DNA of 38,875 nt from an uncultured Bacteroidales bacterium (GTDB taxonomy: Bacteria; Bacteroidota; Bacteroidia; Bacteroidales; Bacteroidaceae), in the NCBI GenBank assembly GCA_902788315.1, contig CADAJS010000029.1:1-38875 (forward strand). The letters are read 5' to 3'. The notes below the pieces were generated by a model, which did no database searches, was not told where the DNA came from, and was given only the letters and a program-made list of their open reading frames with translations. The first letter of the stretch is position 1; each line of letters opens with the position of its first letter. Positions 8,032 to 17,277 of this stretch are shown in pieces. The position numbers and the translations under genes were made by a program.

Positions 8032-8044
8032 CCCCGAGCGGGTT
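8032..8044 (+). repeat. Copy of the tRNA-Lys 3' end, possible relic attachment site
   Basis: The 13-mer ccccgagcgggtt is identical to 7899-7911, the T-stem/acceptor 3' end of tRNA-Lys, and is preceded by a similar cga. Integrases of the tyrosine family often recombine at tRNA 3' ends and leave such direct repeats. Only 133 bp separates the copies and no integrase is present, so any element is gone. Confidence 0.4.
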
Positions 8045-8202
8045 GTGAGATTGTCACATTAGACAACTGCTCGGTCAAGGGAAATTGTCATTTTTTACGC
8101 TTCAGAATCATTCTCTTTCACCAGTGGCACTGTGCGTCCTTGACTGCCGCTGTCCGACGAGCCCCCATTATTTGTCCGTTGTTCTACAAATTGCTGGAAT
8201 TA

Positions 8203-8234
8203 TTTGGCCGTTTCGCAAAATCTGCTTAACTTTG
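8203..8234 (+). promoter_or_regulatory. Promoter of the polysaccharide locus
   Basis: TTTG (8203-8206), exactly 20 bp, then TAACTTTG (8227-8234): a full match to the Bacteroidota consensus. It is the only such match between the tRNA-Lys terminator and the UpxY-like gene. No long inverted repeats flank it, so it does not look like an invertible capsule promoter. Confidence 0.8.
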
Positions 8235-8240
8235 TTGCTG

Positions 8241-8456
8241 TCATTCGCTGAAAGCGAAATGTCATCCGATGCCGCCTCTTGGAAGACGTTTTTCCGCATT
8301 GGGCGCAAATGAAAGAACAAGAAAGGCATGTGGCAGAAGCCATGTTTCTTTGCGATGAGAACTCATAATGCAGTGATTGTCAAAATGATTTGCTGCTTGT
8401 GGGGACATGTTGGAACGTGCCTTTCGGAGGCGTGAGGCTGTTTATTACACACTGTT
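8241..8456 (+). promoter_or_regulatory. Long 5' leader of the polysaccharide transcript
   Basis: About 215 nt separate the promoter from the first gene and encode nothing recognisable. A small hairpin (ttcgct-gaa-agcgaa) lies at about 8244-8258. In Bacteroides fragilis, UpxY proteins act on such leaders to stop premature termination. A role here is inferred from layout. Confidence 0.45.
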
Positions 8457-9002
8457 TTGACTGCACAAGAGAATCATTTGCCACACTGGTATGTCATGCG
8501 CTGGTATGGCGGGTTGACCGAGATTGAGGAGCGTCTCTCGCAGCGCGGTTTCCTCTATTTTATCCCGAAGAAGACGGCTCTGCGGCGTGTGGGGCATAGC
8601 GAGCGCCTGACGCTGGTGCCGGCTGTGCCGCCGTATGTCTTCATCCGTGCCGCGTATGACGAACTCGATGCCTTCCAAAAGCCGCTGCGCCTGTTGCTCT
8701 ATTCCAAGACGCTGCATCCCGTGGACGGACATACCACCATCACGGTGGGGGAGCGCGAGATGGACGATTTCATCCGTGTAGCAACGCAGAACGAACAGCG
8801 TGTACGCATTCATCAGGCCGACGAGCTTGACCTTCGGCAAGGTGCTCGTGTGCGTATCTGTGGCGGTGTGTTGAACGGGGTGGAGGGAGTCATGCTACGT
8901 CTGCAGGGCGTGCGCGACCGCCGTCTCGTGGTTTCCGTGCCTGGTATCATGTCGGTATCCACCCCGGTGGACCGCACCTATGTGCAGTTGCTTGAAGGAT
9001 AA
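8457..9002 (+). CDS. NusG/UpxY-family transcription antiterminator
   Basis: 181 aa. The N-terminus HWYVMRWYGGLTEIEERL is the NusG N-terminal fold; PAVPPYVFIR near residues 56-65 is the characteristic NusG-like strand, and a small C-terminal beta domain (about 120-178) replaces KOW. Such specialised NusG paralogues bind RNA polymerase and let it read through long capsule operons. The start used is TTG at 8457, since the next in-frame ATG would delete the first strand; a purine-rich stretch (8425-8436) lies upstream. As the first gene after a strong promoter and long leader it very likely controls the genes that follow. Confidence 0.85.
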   Translation: MTAQENHLPHWYVMRWYGGLTEIEERLSQRGFLYFIPKKTALRRVGHSERLTLVPAVPPYVFIRAAYDELDAFQKPLRLLLYSKTLHPVDGHTTITVGEREMDDFIRVATQNEQRVRIHQADELDLRQGARVRICGGVLNGVEGVMLRLQGVRDRRLVVSVPGIMSVSTPVDRTYVQLLEG

Positions 9003-9003
9003 A

Positions 9004-9034
9004 GCCTCACCCCGGCTCCTCCCGATGGAGGGGA
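9004..9034. repeat. REP-like CCTCACCCC palindromic element, copy 1
   Basis: gcctcaccccggctcctccc followed by gatggaggggagtc: a C-rich arm and a G-rich arm forming an imperfect hairpin directly after the UpxY stop. Similar elements lie at 34843-34884 and 38367-38418. It may trim or attenuate transcripts. Confidence 0.5.
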
Positions 9035-9074
9035 GTCCGCACCGTGCAGCCAGCTTGTTACGATTAAATGGTAA

Positions 9075-10391
9075 ATGGATCAAATGATAAACAGAGTCTT
9101 CTCCTCCTTGTCCTCCCGCCTAAAGCAGAGCGCCCTTTTTCATGATTCGTTCTGGGCTGTCTTTGGCAATGGACTGGGCTATGCCATGCTGCTGCTGGCA
9201 GGAGTGCTTATTGCACGTCTGCTGGGCCGCGACCTCTACGGCGAGTATGGTGTGGCGAAGACCAACATGCTCTATATCGCCGGTTTTGCCACCTTCGGCA
9301 TGGGGTTCACCTCGACGAAGTTCATCGCTCAGTCGCAGGAACAGGATCGTGCCCATCTGAGCAGTCTCATCCGGGATGCCCAGCTGATATCGTTCCTCTT
9401 CAGCCTGTGTGTGGCTCTCCTCGTAGCCGTGTTTGCCCGGCCGTTAGCCACATATCTGGAGGAACCTGGCCTGACTCTCTGCTTCCGGATGCTCAGTCTG
9501 ATTATTGTGGCCAAGTCTTTCTGCACCACTCAGACAGGTATCCTCTCCGGCTTGAAACGCTTTCAGGATATCGCTGTCAACAGCATGATCTCCGGCGGTG
9601 CCATGCTCCTGCTGTGCGTGGTGCTCACCTATTGGTTCGGTCTGGCGGGTGCCCTGACCTCATTGTTGCTGTCCCAGGTGGTCAATGTCTTGGCCAATGC
9701 TGTCTCCATCCGTCGTGTGGAACGCACTTTCGGTCCGCAGTCTGCCATGAACAGACGTCTCGAGCTGGTGCGCTTTTCCTTCCCAATTGCTTTGCAGGAA
9801 AGTTCGTTCAGTCTGTGCAACTGGCTTGCCATCCTGCTGCTCACGAAGTATTCGTCTGTGGGCGAAGTGGGACTGTACACGGCCTCGGCACAGTGGAATG
9901 CCATCATTACCATTATCCCCGGTCTCCTGGTGAATGTAATTCTGGCCCATCTGGCTGGTAGCATGAGTGACCGCACAGTCCATAAGCGTACACTCCACAC
10001 CATGCTTGGCGTCAATTTCCTGTGTACGTTGCTTCCTTTTGCCGTGGTGTATGTGCTGGCGTCGTACATCAGTTCGTTCTATGGCCCCGACTTTGTCGGC
10101 ATGCCCCCTGTGCTGCGAGTACTGACGTTCGTTGCCATTTTCGATTGTTGCTCACAGGTCTTCCGCTCCGAGTTCATCGCACAAGGCCTTCCGTGGACCG
10201 TTTTTCTGATTCGTCTCTCTCGCGATGTTTTACTGGTCATGCTTGTGCTCTTGCTATTGCAGCACAGCGGCGGCGAGCATGGTGCTGTCCGATATGCCAC
10301 GGCGTTGGTGGTCGCCTCGGTGTTCCATTTCGTGATGCTCCTGCTCGTGTATTGGTGGAAGTCCTCCTTCCTGGTGCATAAAGAATCCTGA
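9075..10391 (+). CDS. Wzx-type polysaccharide flippase
   Basis: 438 aa integral inner-membrane protein of the MATE/MVF-like polysaccharide transporter family, with about 12 hydrophobic segments. The N-terminal part (FWAVFGNGLGYAMLLLAG, about 26-43) and the LLGRDLYGEYG loop (about 48-58) are typical of Wzx proteins. It moves lipid-linked repeat units across the membrane before polymerisation. It follows the antiterminator after 72 bp and stops 4 bp before the putative polymerase, as in Wzx/Wzy loci. Family is clear; substrate cannot be read from sequence. Confidence 0.88.
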   Translation: MDQMINRVFSSLSSRLKQSALFHDSFWAVFGNGLGYAMLLLAGVLIARLLGRDLYGEYGVAKTNMLYIAGFATFGMGFTSTKFIAQSQEQDRAHLSSLIRDAQLISFLFSLCVALLVAVFARPLATYLEEPGLTLCFRMLSLIIVAKSFCTTQTGILSGLKRFQDIAVNSMISGGAMLLLCVVLTYWFGLAGALTSLLLSQVVNVLANAVSIRRVERTFGPQSAMNRRLELVRFSFPIALQESSFSLCNWLAILLLTKYSSVGEVGLYTASAQWNAIITIIPGLLVNVILAHLAGSMSDRTVHKRTLHTMLGVNFLCTLLPFAVVYVLASYISSFYGPDFVGMPPVLRVLTFVAIFDCCSQVFRSEFIAQGLPWTVFLIRLSRDVLLVMLVLLLLQHSGGEHGAVRYATALVVASVFHFVMLLLVYWWKSSFLVHKES

Positions 10392-10395
10392 CTCG

Positions 10396-11562
10396 ATGCT
10401 TCGTCTCCTCTTCCTGCTGACCGTCTTCGGCAGCCTTGTCACTCAGATTCCCGGTTTCATTGAACGGGGATGGGATGCGCCGTTGAAGTTCCTCTGGCTG
10501 GTCACCTTTGCCTGCATGATGCTTTTTGACACGCAGTCGGCTCTCGACCGTCGTGTCCGCTTCCTCTATCTCTACCTGCTTCCCTTCCTGTTCTACTGTG
10601 CCCTTATGACCGCATCGACTGCCAGCCTGTACCTAAATGTCGATGTCACGAACATGCTCATCAGTGTGATGGTGTGTCTCACTTCCTATATCTTCTTCCT
10701 CAATTTCGGCAGCGAGCGTCTGTTGTCCCAGCTTGGGCGTCTGCTTCTGGTGGGTGCCTTGTTGCTCGGCATTATTGTTTATGTGCTCTTCTTCCGCGGT
10801 CAGGATCTTCTCACCCGCACTTACGCTTTCGATGCCAAGAACTCGATGGGGCAGATACTGCTGTGCTGCGCCGTGGTGGGTGGTCTCTTCTGGCGCCCCA
10901 CGCTGTCTGTGATGCGCTGGACGAAGTACGCCATCATCCTCACGCTCGTCTATTTCATTATGATTATGCGGTCGCGTGCCACCATCCTCAGCCTGGCCTA
11001 TGTGATTGCTTATCTCATTTTCCGTGCACCCGACCGTCGTGTCCGCTACGTCGTCTTCGCCCTTACTGCAGCGGTCGTCTTCTATGCAGCCGTCAGCCCC
11101 TCGGCCTATCATGTGCTGGTAGATGGCATCCTCTTAGGCGGCCGTGACATCGAGTATGGCCTGGACGAGGCTTCGTCGGGTCGCGTCACTGGCATCCGCG
11201 AGGGTCTCGATATCATTGCCGACAACTTCTGGCTGGGCGTGGGCGATCGCTACCTGGACTGCATGCCGGTGGCCATGATGATGCAGTTCGGCCTTGTGGG
11301 AGCCTCGATGGTCTTCTTCTACCTCGGTGCCATCTGGTGGCGCGTGGAGCGGCAGGGCACTTGGCACAATGTCCATCTGTGTACCTATCTGCTCTTCTAC
11401 GCCATGATGTTCAACTCGCTCTTTGAGGCGAAGCCCCCCTTTGGCCCTGGCATCAAGTGTTTTCTCCTTTGGCTCATGCTGGGCTTCTCGCTCGCGCTGG
11501 AAGAGAGGCTGGACCGGGCCGAGAACGTTGTGGACGAAACTGAAACATGCGACTCTGTCTGA
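10396..11562 (+). CDS. O-antigen polymerase/ligase-like membrane protein (Wzy candidate)
   Basis: 388 aa, about 10-11 hydrophobic helices, with a larger hydrophilic loop near residues 250-300 that includes RVTGIREGLDIIADNFWLGVG, the region where O-antigen ligase/polymerase-family proteins carry their conserved segment. It should join flipped repeat units in the periplasm. Sequence conservation in Wzy proteins is weak, so the call rests on topology, the RxxG(x)nGxG-like loop and the position directly after the flippase. It overlaps the next glycosyltransferase gene by 16 bp. Confidence 0.75.
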   Translation: MLRLLFLLTVFGSLVTQIPGFIERGWDAPLKFLWLVTFACMMLFDTQSALDRRVRFLYLYLLPFLFYCALMTASTASLYLNVDVTNMLISVMVCLTSYIFFLNFGSERLLSQLGRLLLVGALLLGIIVYVLFFRGQDLLTRTYAFDAKNSMGQILLCCAVVGGLFWRPTLSVMRWTKYAIILTLVYFIMIMRSRATILSLAYVIAYLIFRAPDRRVRYVVFALTAAVVFYAAVSPSAYHVLVDGILLGGRDIEYGLDEASSGRVTGIREGLDIIADNFWLGVGDRYLDCMPVAMMMQFGLVGASMVFFYLGAIWWRVERQGTWHNVHLCTYLLFYAMMFNSLFEAKPPFGPGIKCFLLWLMLGFSLALEERLDRAENVVDETETCDSV

Positions 11563-12656
11563 TATATAGTAGTGCCTTGCATTATCGCGAGGCCATTTTC
11601 CGGCTGATGGACTATGAGTTCCAGTGCGACTTTGTCTTCGGCGATTCGCAGCATGGCATCCGTCAGATGGACACGTCCGTGCTCAGCGGGCACGTCACTG
11701 TGGTGCATGCCTGCGAATGGCATGGATGGAACTGGCAGCCGAAGGTCGTCAGGCAGCTCTGCGGCGACTACGATGCCTACATCCTCTTGGGTGATACGCG
11801 TGGCCTGGCCACCTGGACCTTCGCCATCCTGGCGCGCATCTTCCGTCCGCGACGGCGTGTGTTCTTCTGGTCCCACGGCTGGTATGGCAAGGAGACACCG
11901 CTGGAGTGTTGGGTGAAGAAGGTATTCTACCGCCTGCCTTCGGGCGGCACGTTCCTCTACGGCGAGTATGCCCGCCGCCTCATGGTGGCCGAGGGTTTCC
12001 GTCCCGACCGCCTCTTCGTCATACATAATTCGCTCGACTATGATCGCCAGTGTGCTCTGCGTTCGCAGCTCATGTGTAGTTCAGCCTATTTTCATTATTT
12101 CGGAAATCGGAACCCTAACGTCATCTTCGTCGGGCGGCTGACGCCCGTGAAGCGTCTCGACCTGCTGCTCCAGGCTGTCTCGCTCTGTCGTGAGGACGGT
12201 CTCGACCTCAACCTCACGCTCATCGGCGACGGTGAGCAGGAGGCCGCTCTTCGTCGTCAGGCTGCCGAGCTTGGTGTGGAGAAACGGGTGTGGTTCCATG
12301 GTGCATGCTATGACGAGGCCGTGAATGCCCGTCTCATCAGCGAGGCAGATCTCTGCGTCTCGCCCGGCAACGTGGGGCTGACGGCCATCCACTGCATGAC
12401 TTATGGCACGCCCGTCATCACTCATGACGACTTTGCCCATCAGATGCCCGAGTTCGAGGCCATCCGTGAGGGCCTGACGGGGACGTTCTTCCAGGCGGGC
12501 AATGCCCGTTCTCTGGCCAATGCCATCCGGCGGTGGCTGTTGATCCATGCCGACCAGCGGGCGAAGGTGCGCTGGGATTGCTACGACGAGATTGCCGCCC
12601 GCTGGACGCCACAGCATCAGATAGAGGTGCTGAAACAGGCTCTCTGCGTCGGATAA
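11547..12656 (+). CDS. GT4-type glycosyltransferase
   Basis: 369 aa, GT-B fold, cytoplasmic face of the membrane. The C-terminal half has the standard GT4 signature: FVGRLTPVKRLDLLLQAV (about 195-212), LIGDGEQEAALR (about 226-237), VWFHGACYDEA, and SEADLCVSPGNVGLTAIHCM (about 266-285). In the last, the usual retaining-enzyme E-x7-E is altered (SPGNVGLTAIHCM in place of PSxxEGFGLxxxEAM), so its catalytic details may be unusual. The start overlaps the polymerase gene, implying coupling. Donor and acceptor are unknown. Confidence 0.8.
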   Translation: MRLCLIYSSALHYREAIFRLMDYEFQCDFVFGDSQHGIRQMDTSVLSGHVTVVHACEWHGWNWQPKVVRQLCGDYDAYILLGDTRGLATWTFAILARIFRPRRRVFFWSHGWYGKETPLECWVKKVFYRLPSGGTFLYGEYARRLMVAEGFRPDRLFVIHNSLDYDRQCALRSQLMCSSAYFHYFGNRNPNVIFVGRLTPVKRLDLLLQAVSLCREDGLDLNLTLIGDGEQEAALRRQAAELGVEKRVWFHGACYDEAVNARLISEADLCVSPGNVGLTAIHCMTYGTPVITHDDFAHQMPEFEAIREGLTGTFFQAGNARSLANAIRRWLLIHADQRAKVRWDCYDEIAARWTPQHQIEVLKQALCVG

Positions 12657-12697
12657 ATTCATCCTCGCCCCTCCGTTATCTACAAATCAACTTACCT

Positions 12698-13285
12698 ATG
12701 TCGCTCATCCGCCTCCTTGGCCTTTATGCCAGCTATTGGTATTACAAGATACGCTACCACCGCTATGTCCGGTTCAATGGATTCACGGTGGTCTATGCCT
12801 TCCCGGGTTCCTCCATCGAGTTCGTCCCGTCGCGCCCCGGCACAGACGACGAACCTACCGTCATCAACAGCCATTGGACCAGCAATCTCCTCGGGCTGCA
12901 CCAACGCTCGATTCTCGTGGCACGCTACGGCGGACGCATCCGCATTGGTCGCGGCTGTGGTATCTCGGGCAGCACAATCTATGCCATGAGCGAGATTGTC
13001 CTGGGCGACGACGTGCGGCTGGGGGCCAACTGCAAGGTGATGGACAATGACTTCCATGCGCTCGATCCCGGCTTGCGCCGACAGGGTCGCCCGGAGGACA
13101 TCCCCCGCCGGCCCATCCACATCGGCGACGGATGCTTCATCGGTACCGACTGCATCCTGCTCAAGGGCACCACACTGGGTGCTGGCTGTGTAGTGGGAGC
13201 AGGCAGTGTGGTCACCGGCACATGGCCTCCGGGCAGTGTCATTGCGGGCAATCCGGCTCGGCTCATCAGAGAACAGAAAATATAA
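12698..13285 (+). CDS. Left-handed beta-helix acyltransferase (first of two)
   Basis: 195 aa. After a short N-terminal helix come hexapeptide repeats ([LIV]GxxxxI turns) from about residue 85: [26 protein letters not shown], then the putative catalytic His in DNDFHALD (about 114-121), followed by [18 protein letters not shown] and GAGSVV. This is the LbetaH O-acetyltransferase layout using acetyl-CoA. The start at 12698 gives MSLIRLLG and avoids the overlap that a longer open frame would make with the GT gene. The expected role is O- or N-acetylation of a sugar in the repeat unit. Confidence 0.8.
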   Translation: MSLIRLLGLYASYWYYKIRYHRYVRFNGFTVVYAFPGSSIEFVPSRPGTDDEPTVINSHWTSNLLGLHQRSILVARYGGRIRIGRGCGISGSTIYAMSEIVLGDDVRLGANCKVMDNDFHALDPGLRRQGRPEDIPRRPIHIGDGCFIGTDCILLKGTTLGAGCVVGAGSVVTGTWPPGSVIAGNPARLIREQKI

Positions 13286-13293
13286 GAATGTGT

Positions 13294-14382
13294 ATGAAGA
13301 CCGCTTTAATCACAGGTATCACCGGGCAGGACGGCTCGTTCCTGAGCGAACTGCTGCTGGAGAAGGGCTACGAGGTGCATGGCATCATTCGCCGCTCGAG
13401 TGTGGACTATCGCGAACGCATCGCTCATCTGGAGGGACGGCCACACTTCCATCTCCACTATGCCGACCTCACCGACTCCATGTCCATTGTCAAGGTGGTG
13501 GCACTGGTGCGCCCCGACGAGATATATAACCTGGCAGCCCAGAGTCATGTACAGGTGTCGTTCGATTCGCCCGAGTTCACTGCCAATGTGGATGCTGTGG
13601 GCGTTCTGCGTGTGCTCGAAGCTGTGCGTGCCTGCGGGCTGAGCCAGACGTGTCGCATCTACCAGGCCTCCACAAGCGAGCTCTACGGCAAGGTGGAGGA
13701 GGTGCCGCAGAACGAGAACACGCCCTTCCATCCCTATTCGCCCTATGCCGTAGCCAAGCTCTATGGCTATTGGATAGTGAAGGAGTATCGCGAGGCATAC
13801 GGCATGTATTGCTGCTCGGGCATCCTCTTCAATCACGAGAGCGAGCGGCGCGGCGAGACTTTCGTGACCCGCAAGATTACGCTGGCCGCGGCCCGCATTG
13901 CCCAGGGCATGCAGGAGGTGCTCCTGCTGGGTAATCTGTCCTCGAAGCGCGACTGGGGCTACGCCCGCGACTACGTGGAGTGCATGTGGCTCATCCTGCA
14001 GCAGGAACGTCCCGAAGACTTTGTCATCGCCACTGGTGTGCAGCACACGGTGCGCGAGTTTGCCACGCTGGCCTTCCAATACGCAGGCATCGAACTGCGC
14101 TGGGAAGGTGAGGGTGAGCATGAGCGGGGCATAGATGTGCAGACGGGAAAGGTGCGTGTCCAGGTGAGTCCCGACTTCTATCGGCCCACCGATGTCGTAA
14201 ACCTCTGGGGCGACCCCACAAAGGCGCGTGCCTGTCTGGGCTGGAATCCGTCGAAAACATCGTTCGAGGAACTGGTACGCATCATGGTGGAGCACGACAT
14301 GGCCCAGGTGGCCGGCGAGGGCGCTGCAGCCAAGGTGAGAACCAATCTCGCTGAGTATCTGGAGAAGGGAATCGTTAAATAG
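13294..14382 (+). CDS. gmd: GDP-mannose 4,6-dehydratase
   Basis: 362 aa extended short-chain dehydrogenase. The N-terminus [20 protein letters not shown] carries the NADP-binding GxxGxxG (Gly8-Gly14) with the GQDGS signature of Gmd. Catalytic residues are the Ser/Thr in STSELYG (127-133) and YAVAK (Tyr151, Lys155). Motifs RRSS at 33-36 and NHESERRG at 180-187 are diagnostic. It converts GDP-D-mannose to GDP-4-keto-6-deoxymannose, the substrate of the next gene. An in-frame ATG at 13288 would add only two residues. Confidence 0.96.
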   Translation: MKTALITGITGQDGSFLSELLLEKGYEVHGIIRRSSVDYRERIAHLEGRPHFHLHYADLTDSMSIVKVVALVRPDEIYNLAAQSHVQVSFDSPEFTANVDAVGVLRVLEAVRACGLSQTCRIYQASTSELYGKVEEVPQNENTPFHPYSPYAVAKLYGYWIVKEYREAYGMYCCSGILFNHESERRGETFVTRKITLAAARIAQGMQEVLLLGNLSSKRDWGYARDYVECMWLILQQERPEDFVIATGVQHTVREFATLAFQYAGIELRWEGEGEHERGIDVQTGKVRVQVSPDFYRPTDVVNLWGDPTKARACLGWNPSKTSFEELVRIMVEHDMAQVAGEGAAAKVRTNLAEYLEKGIVK

Positions 14383-14405
14383 TCTATAGTAATATCAAAT
14401 GACTG

Positions 14406-15347
14406 ATGGACACCTCCGCTAAAATCTTCGTCGCCGGGCATCGCGGCATGGTGGGATCTGCCATCGTACGCGAACTGCAGCGGCAGGGCTACCATAATAT
14501 AATAACGCGCGCGCACGCGAATCTCGATCTCACGCGGCAGACGGAAGTCGAGGCATTCTTCCGCGAGGAGCGTCCCGAGTATGTCTTCCTTGCTGCGGCC
14601 AAGGTAGGGGGCATCGTTGCCAATGAGACTGCACTGGCCGACTTCATGTACCAGAACATGATGCTGGAGATGAACGTTATCCATGCTGCCTGGCAAAACG
14701 GGTGCCGCAAGCTGGAGTTCCTCGGGTCTTCGTGTATCTATCCGCGCATGGCACCGCAGCCCATGACCGAATCCTGCCTGCTCACCGGCTCGCTGGAGAA
14801 GACCAACGAGGCCTACGCGCTGGCCAAGATTTCGGGCCTCAAGTATTGTGAATTCCTGAACCGGCAGTATGGCACGGACTTTATCTCCGTGATGCCCACA
14901 AACCTCTACGGCCCGAACGACAACTACCACCCCGAGCATTCTCACGTGGTGCCCGCTCTCATCCGACGCTTCCATGAGGCAAAGGTGAACGGCTCGAAGA
15001 GTGTCACTTGCTGGGGCGACGGCTCTCCGCTGCGTGAGTTCCTCTATGTGGACGACCTTGCCGAACTGTGTGTCCACCTGATGAACACGTACAGCGGCAA
15101 TGAGACGGTGAACGCCGGCACGGGCAAGGAAATCACCATCCGTGCGCTGACCGAACTGGTGGCCCGCGTGGTGGGTTACGAAGGAGAGATATGCTGGGAC
15201 ACCAGTCGCCCGAATGGTACGCCGAGGAAACTGCTTGATGTCTCCAAGGCCACCGCTCTGGGCTGGACATACAAAACGGAACTCGAGGACGGACTGCGCC
15301 TCAGCTACGAGGATTTCCTGCATAATCCGATGCGCGCAGAACGATGA
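14406..15347 (+). CDS. fcl: GDP-L-fucose synthase
   Basis: 313 aa extended [12 protein letters not shown] (11-19) is the family's NADP-binding motif; catalytic Ser108/109 lies in FLGSSCIYP and YxxxK is Tyr137-Lys141 (YALAK). PNNLYGPND-type sequence ([10 protein letters not shown]) and the [10 protein letters not shown] block follow. It epimerises and reduces the Gmd product to GDP-L-fucose. The gene begins 23 bp after gmd; together with ManC at 23.3 kb it completes the route from mannose-1-phosphate, so the surface glycan very probably contains fucose. Confidence 0.96.
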   Translation: MDTSAKIFVAGHRGMVGSAIVRELQRQGYHNIITRAHANLDLTRQTEVEAFFREERPEYVFLAAAKVGGIVANETALADFMYQNMMLEMNVIHAAWQNGCRKLEFLGSSCIYPRMAPQPMTESCLLTGSLEKTNEAYALAKISGLKYCEFLNRQYGTDFISVMPTNLYGPNDNYHPEHSHVVPALIRRFHEAKVNGSKSVTCWGDGSPLREFLYVDDLAELCVHLMNTYSGNETVNAGTGKEITIRALTELVARVVGYEGEICWDTSRPNGTPRKLLDVSKATALGWTYKTELEDGLRLSYEDFLHNPMRAER

Positions 15348-15372
15348 ATACGGACAAAATCAGGGTAAAGCA

Positions 15373-16023
15373 ATGCTGAAACTACGTTACATAGGCGGTT
15401 ATCTGAAAGCTCTTTTCAATCCAGCCGTGTCGTGGCTGACACAGATAGACTCTCGGTCGCGGGTGGACCGCAGTGCGCGGGTCTATGAGATGGCCAAACT
15501 GTCGCAATCAACCGTCGGCGCCTACACCTACGTCGGGCGACGGACGTGTCTCGTCTCGGCACGTGTGGGAAAGTTTTGCTCCATTGCATCGGACTGTCAG
15601 ATAGGCATGGGCACACACACGCTCAGCCATCTCTCCACCAGCCCCATCTTTACGGAGTCCGACAACGGACTGCGACGTCGATGGGTGGAGAACACACGGA
15701 CGAATCCCTACAAGCCCGTAACGCTGGGCAACGATGTGTGGGTCGGACTACACGTGATGATAATGGGCGGCGTCACGGTGGGCAATGGTGCGGTGGTGGC
15801 TGCGGGTGCCGTGGTGACCAGGGACGTACCTCCCTATGCCGTGGTGGGTGGCGTGCCGGCCCGCGTGATACGCTATCGCTTCGAACCCGACGTGCGGCAG
15901 GCCATCGAGGAGTCGCGCTGGTGGGAATTGCCCGAGGACGTCCTGCGGCAGCACATCTCCCTATTTCAGAAAGAGAATCTAACCGTCGAGGACGTCGAGA
16001 CGCTGCGCACCCTGCGGCCGTAA
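15373..16023 (+). CDS. Left-handed beta-helix acetyltransferase of the CatB/Vat type
   Basis: 216 aa. Hexapeptide repeats run through the protein ([19 protein letters not shown], then [25 protein letters not shown]). The putative catalytic His is in [13 protein letters not shown] (about 79-91), followed by the extended loop seen in xenobiotic and polysaccharide acetyltransferases. The C-terminal RYRF..WW.LPEDVL helix is typical. The start at 15373 (MLKLRY) follows a purine-rich site and lies 25 bp after fcl. Expected role: acetylation of a sugar or amine in the repeat unit. The longer open frame overlaps fcl and is rejected. Confidence 0.82.
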   Translation: MLKLRYIGGYLKALFNPAVSWLTQIDSRSRVDRSARVYEMAKLSQSTVGAYTYVGRRTCLVSARVGKFCSIASDCQIGMGTHTLSHLSTSPIFTESDNGLRRRWVENTRTNPYKPVTLGNDVWVGLHVMIMGGVTVGNGAVVAAGAVVTRDVPPYAVVGGVPARVIRYRFEPDVRQAIEESRWWELPEDVLRQHISLFQKENLTVEDVETLRTLRP

Positions 16024-16048
16024 TACTTGCTGAAAGACCGAACCAACG

Positions 16049-17269
16049 ATGAAACACATCCTCATCATTACTGCCAATTTCCCGCCCGAGCCGGTGACCT
16101 CGGCCATCATGAACTGTGACCTGGCCGAAGCGTTGTCCGTTCGCTATCGGGTGACGGTGCTTGCCCCACGCCCCTCACGCCCGAAGGAAATGGACTTCAC
16201 GCATGCCGAACGTCCGTCGGGCCGATATCGCCTCATCACGCAGGACAGCTATGTCCACCCCGAGTCGCAGATGGCGGGACGCTTCAGGGAAAGCTATAGT
16301 TTCGGGCGCTGTGCAGCAGAATTCATACGGATTCATCGCGAGGAGATAGACTTTGTGTACAACGACGGCTGGCAGTTCGTGGGACTGTATCTGGTGGCAC
16401 GTGCCTGTGTCCGGTATGGCATCCCTTATCTGGTACCCATCCAAGATATATATCCCGAGTCGCTGCTCACCAAGCTGCCGCGTGTACCCCTGCTCAGACC
16501 GCTTGTCCGTGCGCTGATGGCTCCCTTTGATCGCTATTACATCCGTCATGCGGCATGTGTGCGTACCATTTCGCCCGCGATGGCCCGCTACCTGGCCCAG
16601 ACGCGCGGCGTAGAGGAGAAGCGCTTCCTTGTCGTAGCCAACTGGCAGGACGAGACGGGCTTCGATGTCGTGCCTGATGAGGCAAAAGACGATGGCCGGA
16701 CCACCGTACGCTTTATGTTTGCCGGGAACAACAGCCGTCAGGCCAACGTGGCTATGATTATCAATGCCTTCCTCGATGCAGGCCTGCATAATGCCGAACT
16801 CTACATCATGGGTGGAGGCAATGAGCGGGAGAACTGCGAACTGCTGGCACGTCGGCGTGGAGCCAGCAACGTGACCTTCGGCAGCATCCCTGATGGTATG
16901 GTGCCCGAGGTACAGCGTCGGGCCGATGTGATGGTGCTGGCGCTGAAGCATGGCACCGGCACCCTCTGCATCCCCTCCAAGCTGGTGGCCTATATGCTTT
17001 CGGGGAAGGCTGTCCTGGCCAGTGTGGAGGAGGGGAGCGATACGTCGCGGATATTGCGTGAAGCACAGTGCGGCGTGGTCACTCCCGAGGACGATCGCGC
17101 GAGCCTGACGGAAGCGTTTCGCCGCCTGGCAGCCACCTCTCGCGAGGAACTCTGCCTCATGGGCAAGCGCAGTCGCCACTATGCCGAGCAGCATCTCACT
17201 CGCCGGGCCAATCTCACACGGGTGGTGCAGACAATCGAACAGTTATTAATCCATAAAGATAGGAGATAG
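16049..17269 (+). CDS. WbuB-like GT4 glycosyltransferase
   Basis: 406 aa GT-B enzyme. The N-terminus MKHILIITANFPPEPVTSA is typical of the WbuB/fucosamine-transferase-like group, in which a strand precedes the glycine-poor FPPEP loop. The C-terminal donor-binding half has FMFAGNNSRQANVAMIINAF (about 215-234), YIMGGGNE, VTFGSIPDGM and VPSK-like CIPSKLVAYMLSGKAVLA (about 307-324). The usual E-x7-E region is replaced by this PSK block, as in WbuB relatives. It is cytoplasmic or membrane-associated and adds one sugar of the repeat unit; being downstream of Gmd/Fcl it is a candidate fucosyltransferase (inference). Confidence 0.8.
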   Translation: MKHILIITANFPPEPVTSAIMNCDLAEALSVRYRVTVLAPRPSRPKEMDFTHAERPSGRYRLITQDSYVHPESQMAGRFRESYSFGRCAAEFIRIHREEIDFVYNDGWQFVGLYLVARACVRYGIPYLVPIQDIYPESLLTKLPRVPLLRPLVRALMAPFDRYYIRHAACVRTISPAMARYLAQTRGVEEKRFLVVANWQDETGFDVVPDEAKDDGRTTVRFMFAGNNSRQANVAMIINAFLDAGLHNAELYIMGGGNERENCELLARRRGASNVTFGSIPDGMVPEVQRRADVMVLALKHGTGTLCIPSKLVAYMLSGKAVLASVEEGSDTSRILREAQCGVVTPEDDRASLTEAFRRLAATSREELCLMGKRSRHYAEQHLTRRANLTRVVQTIEQLLIHKDRR

Positions 17270-17277
17270 AAACGAAA

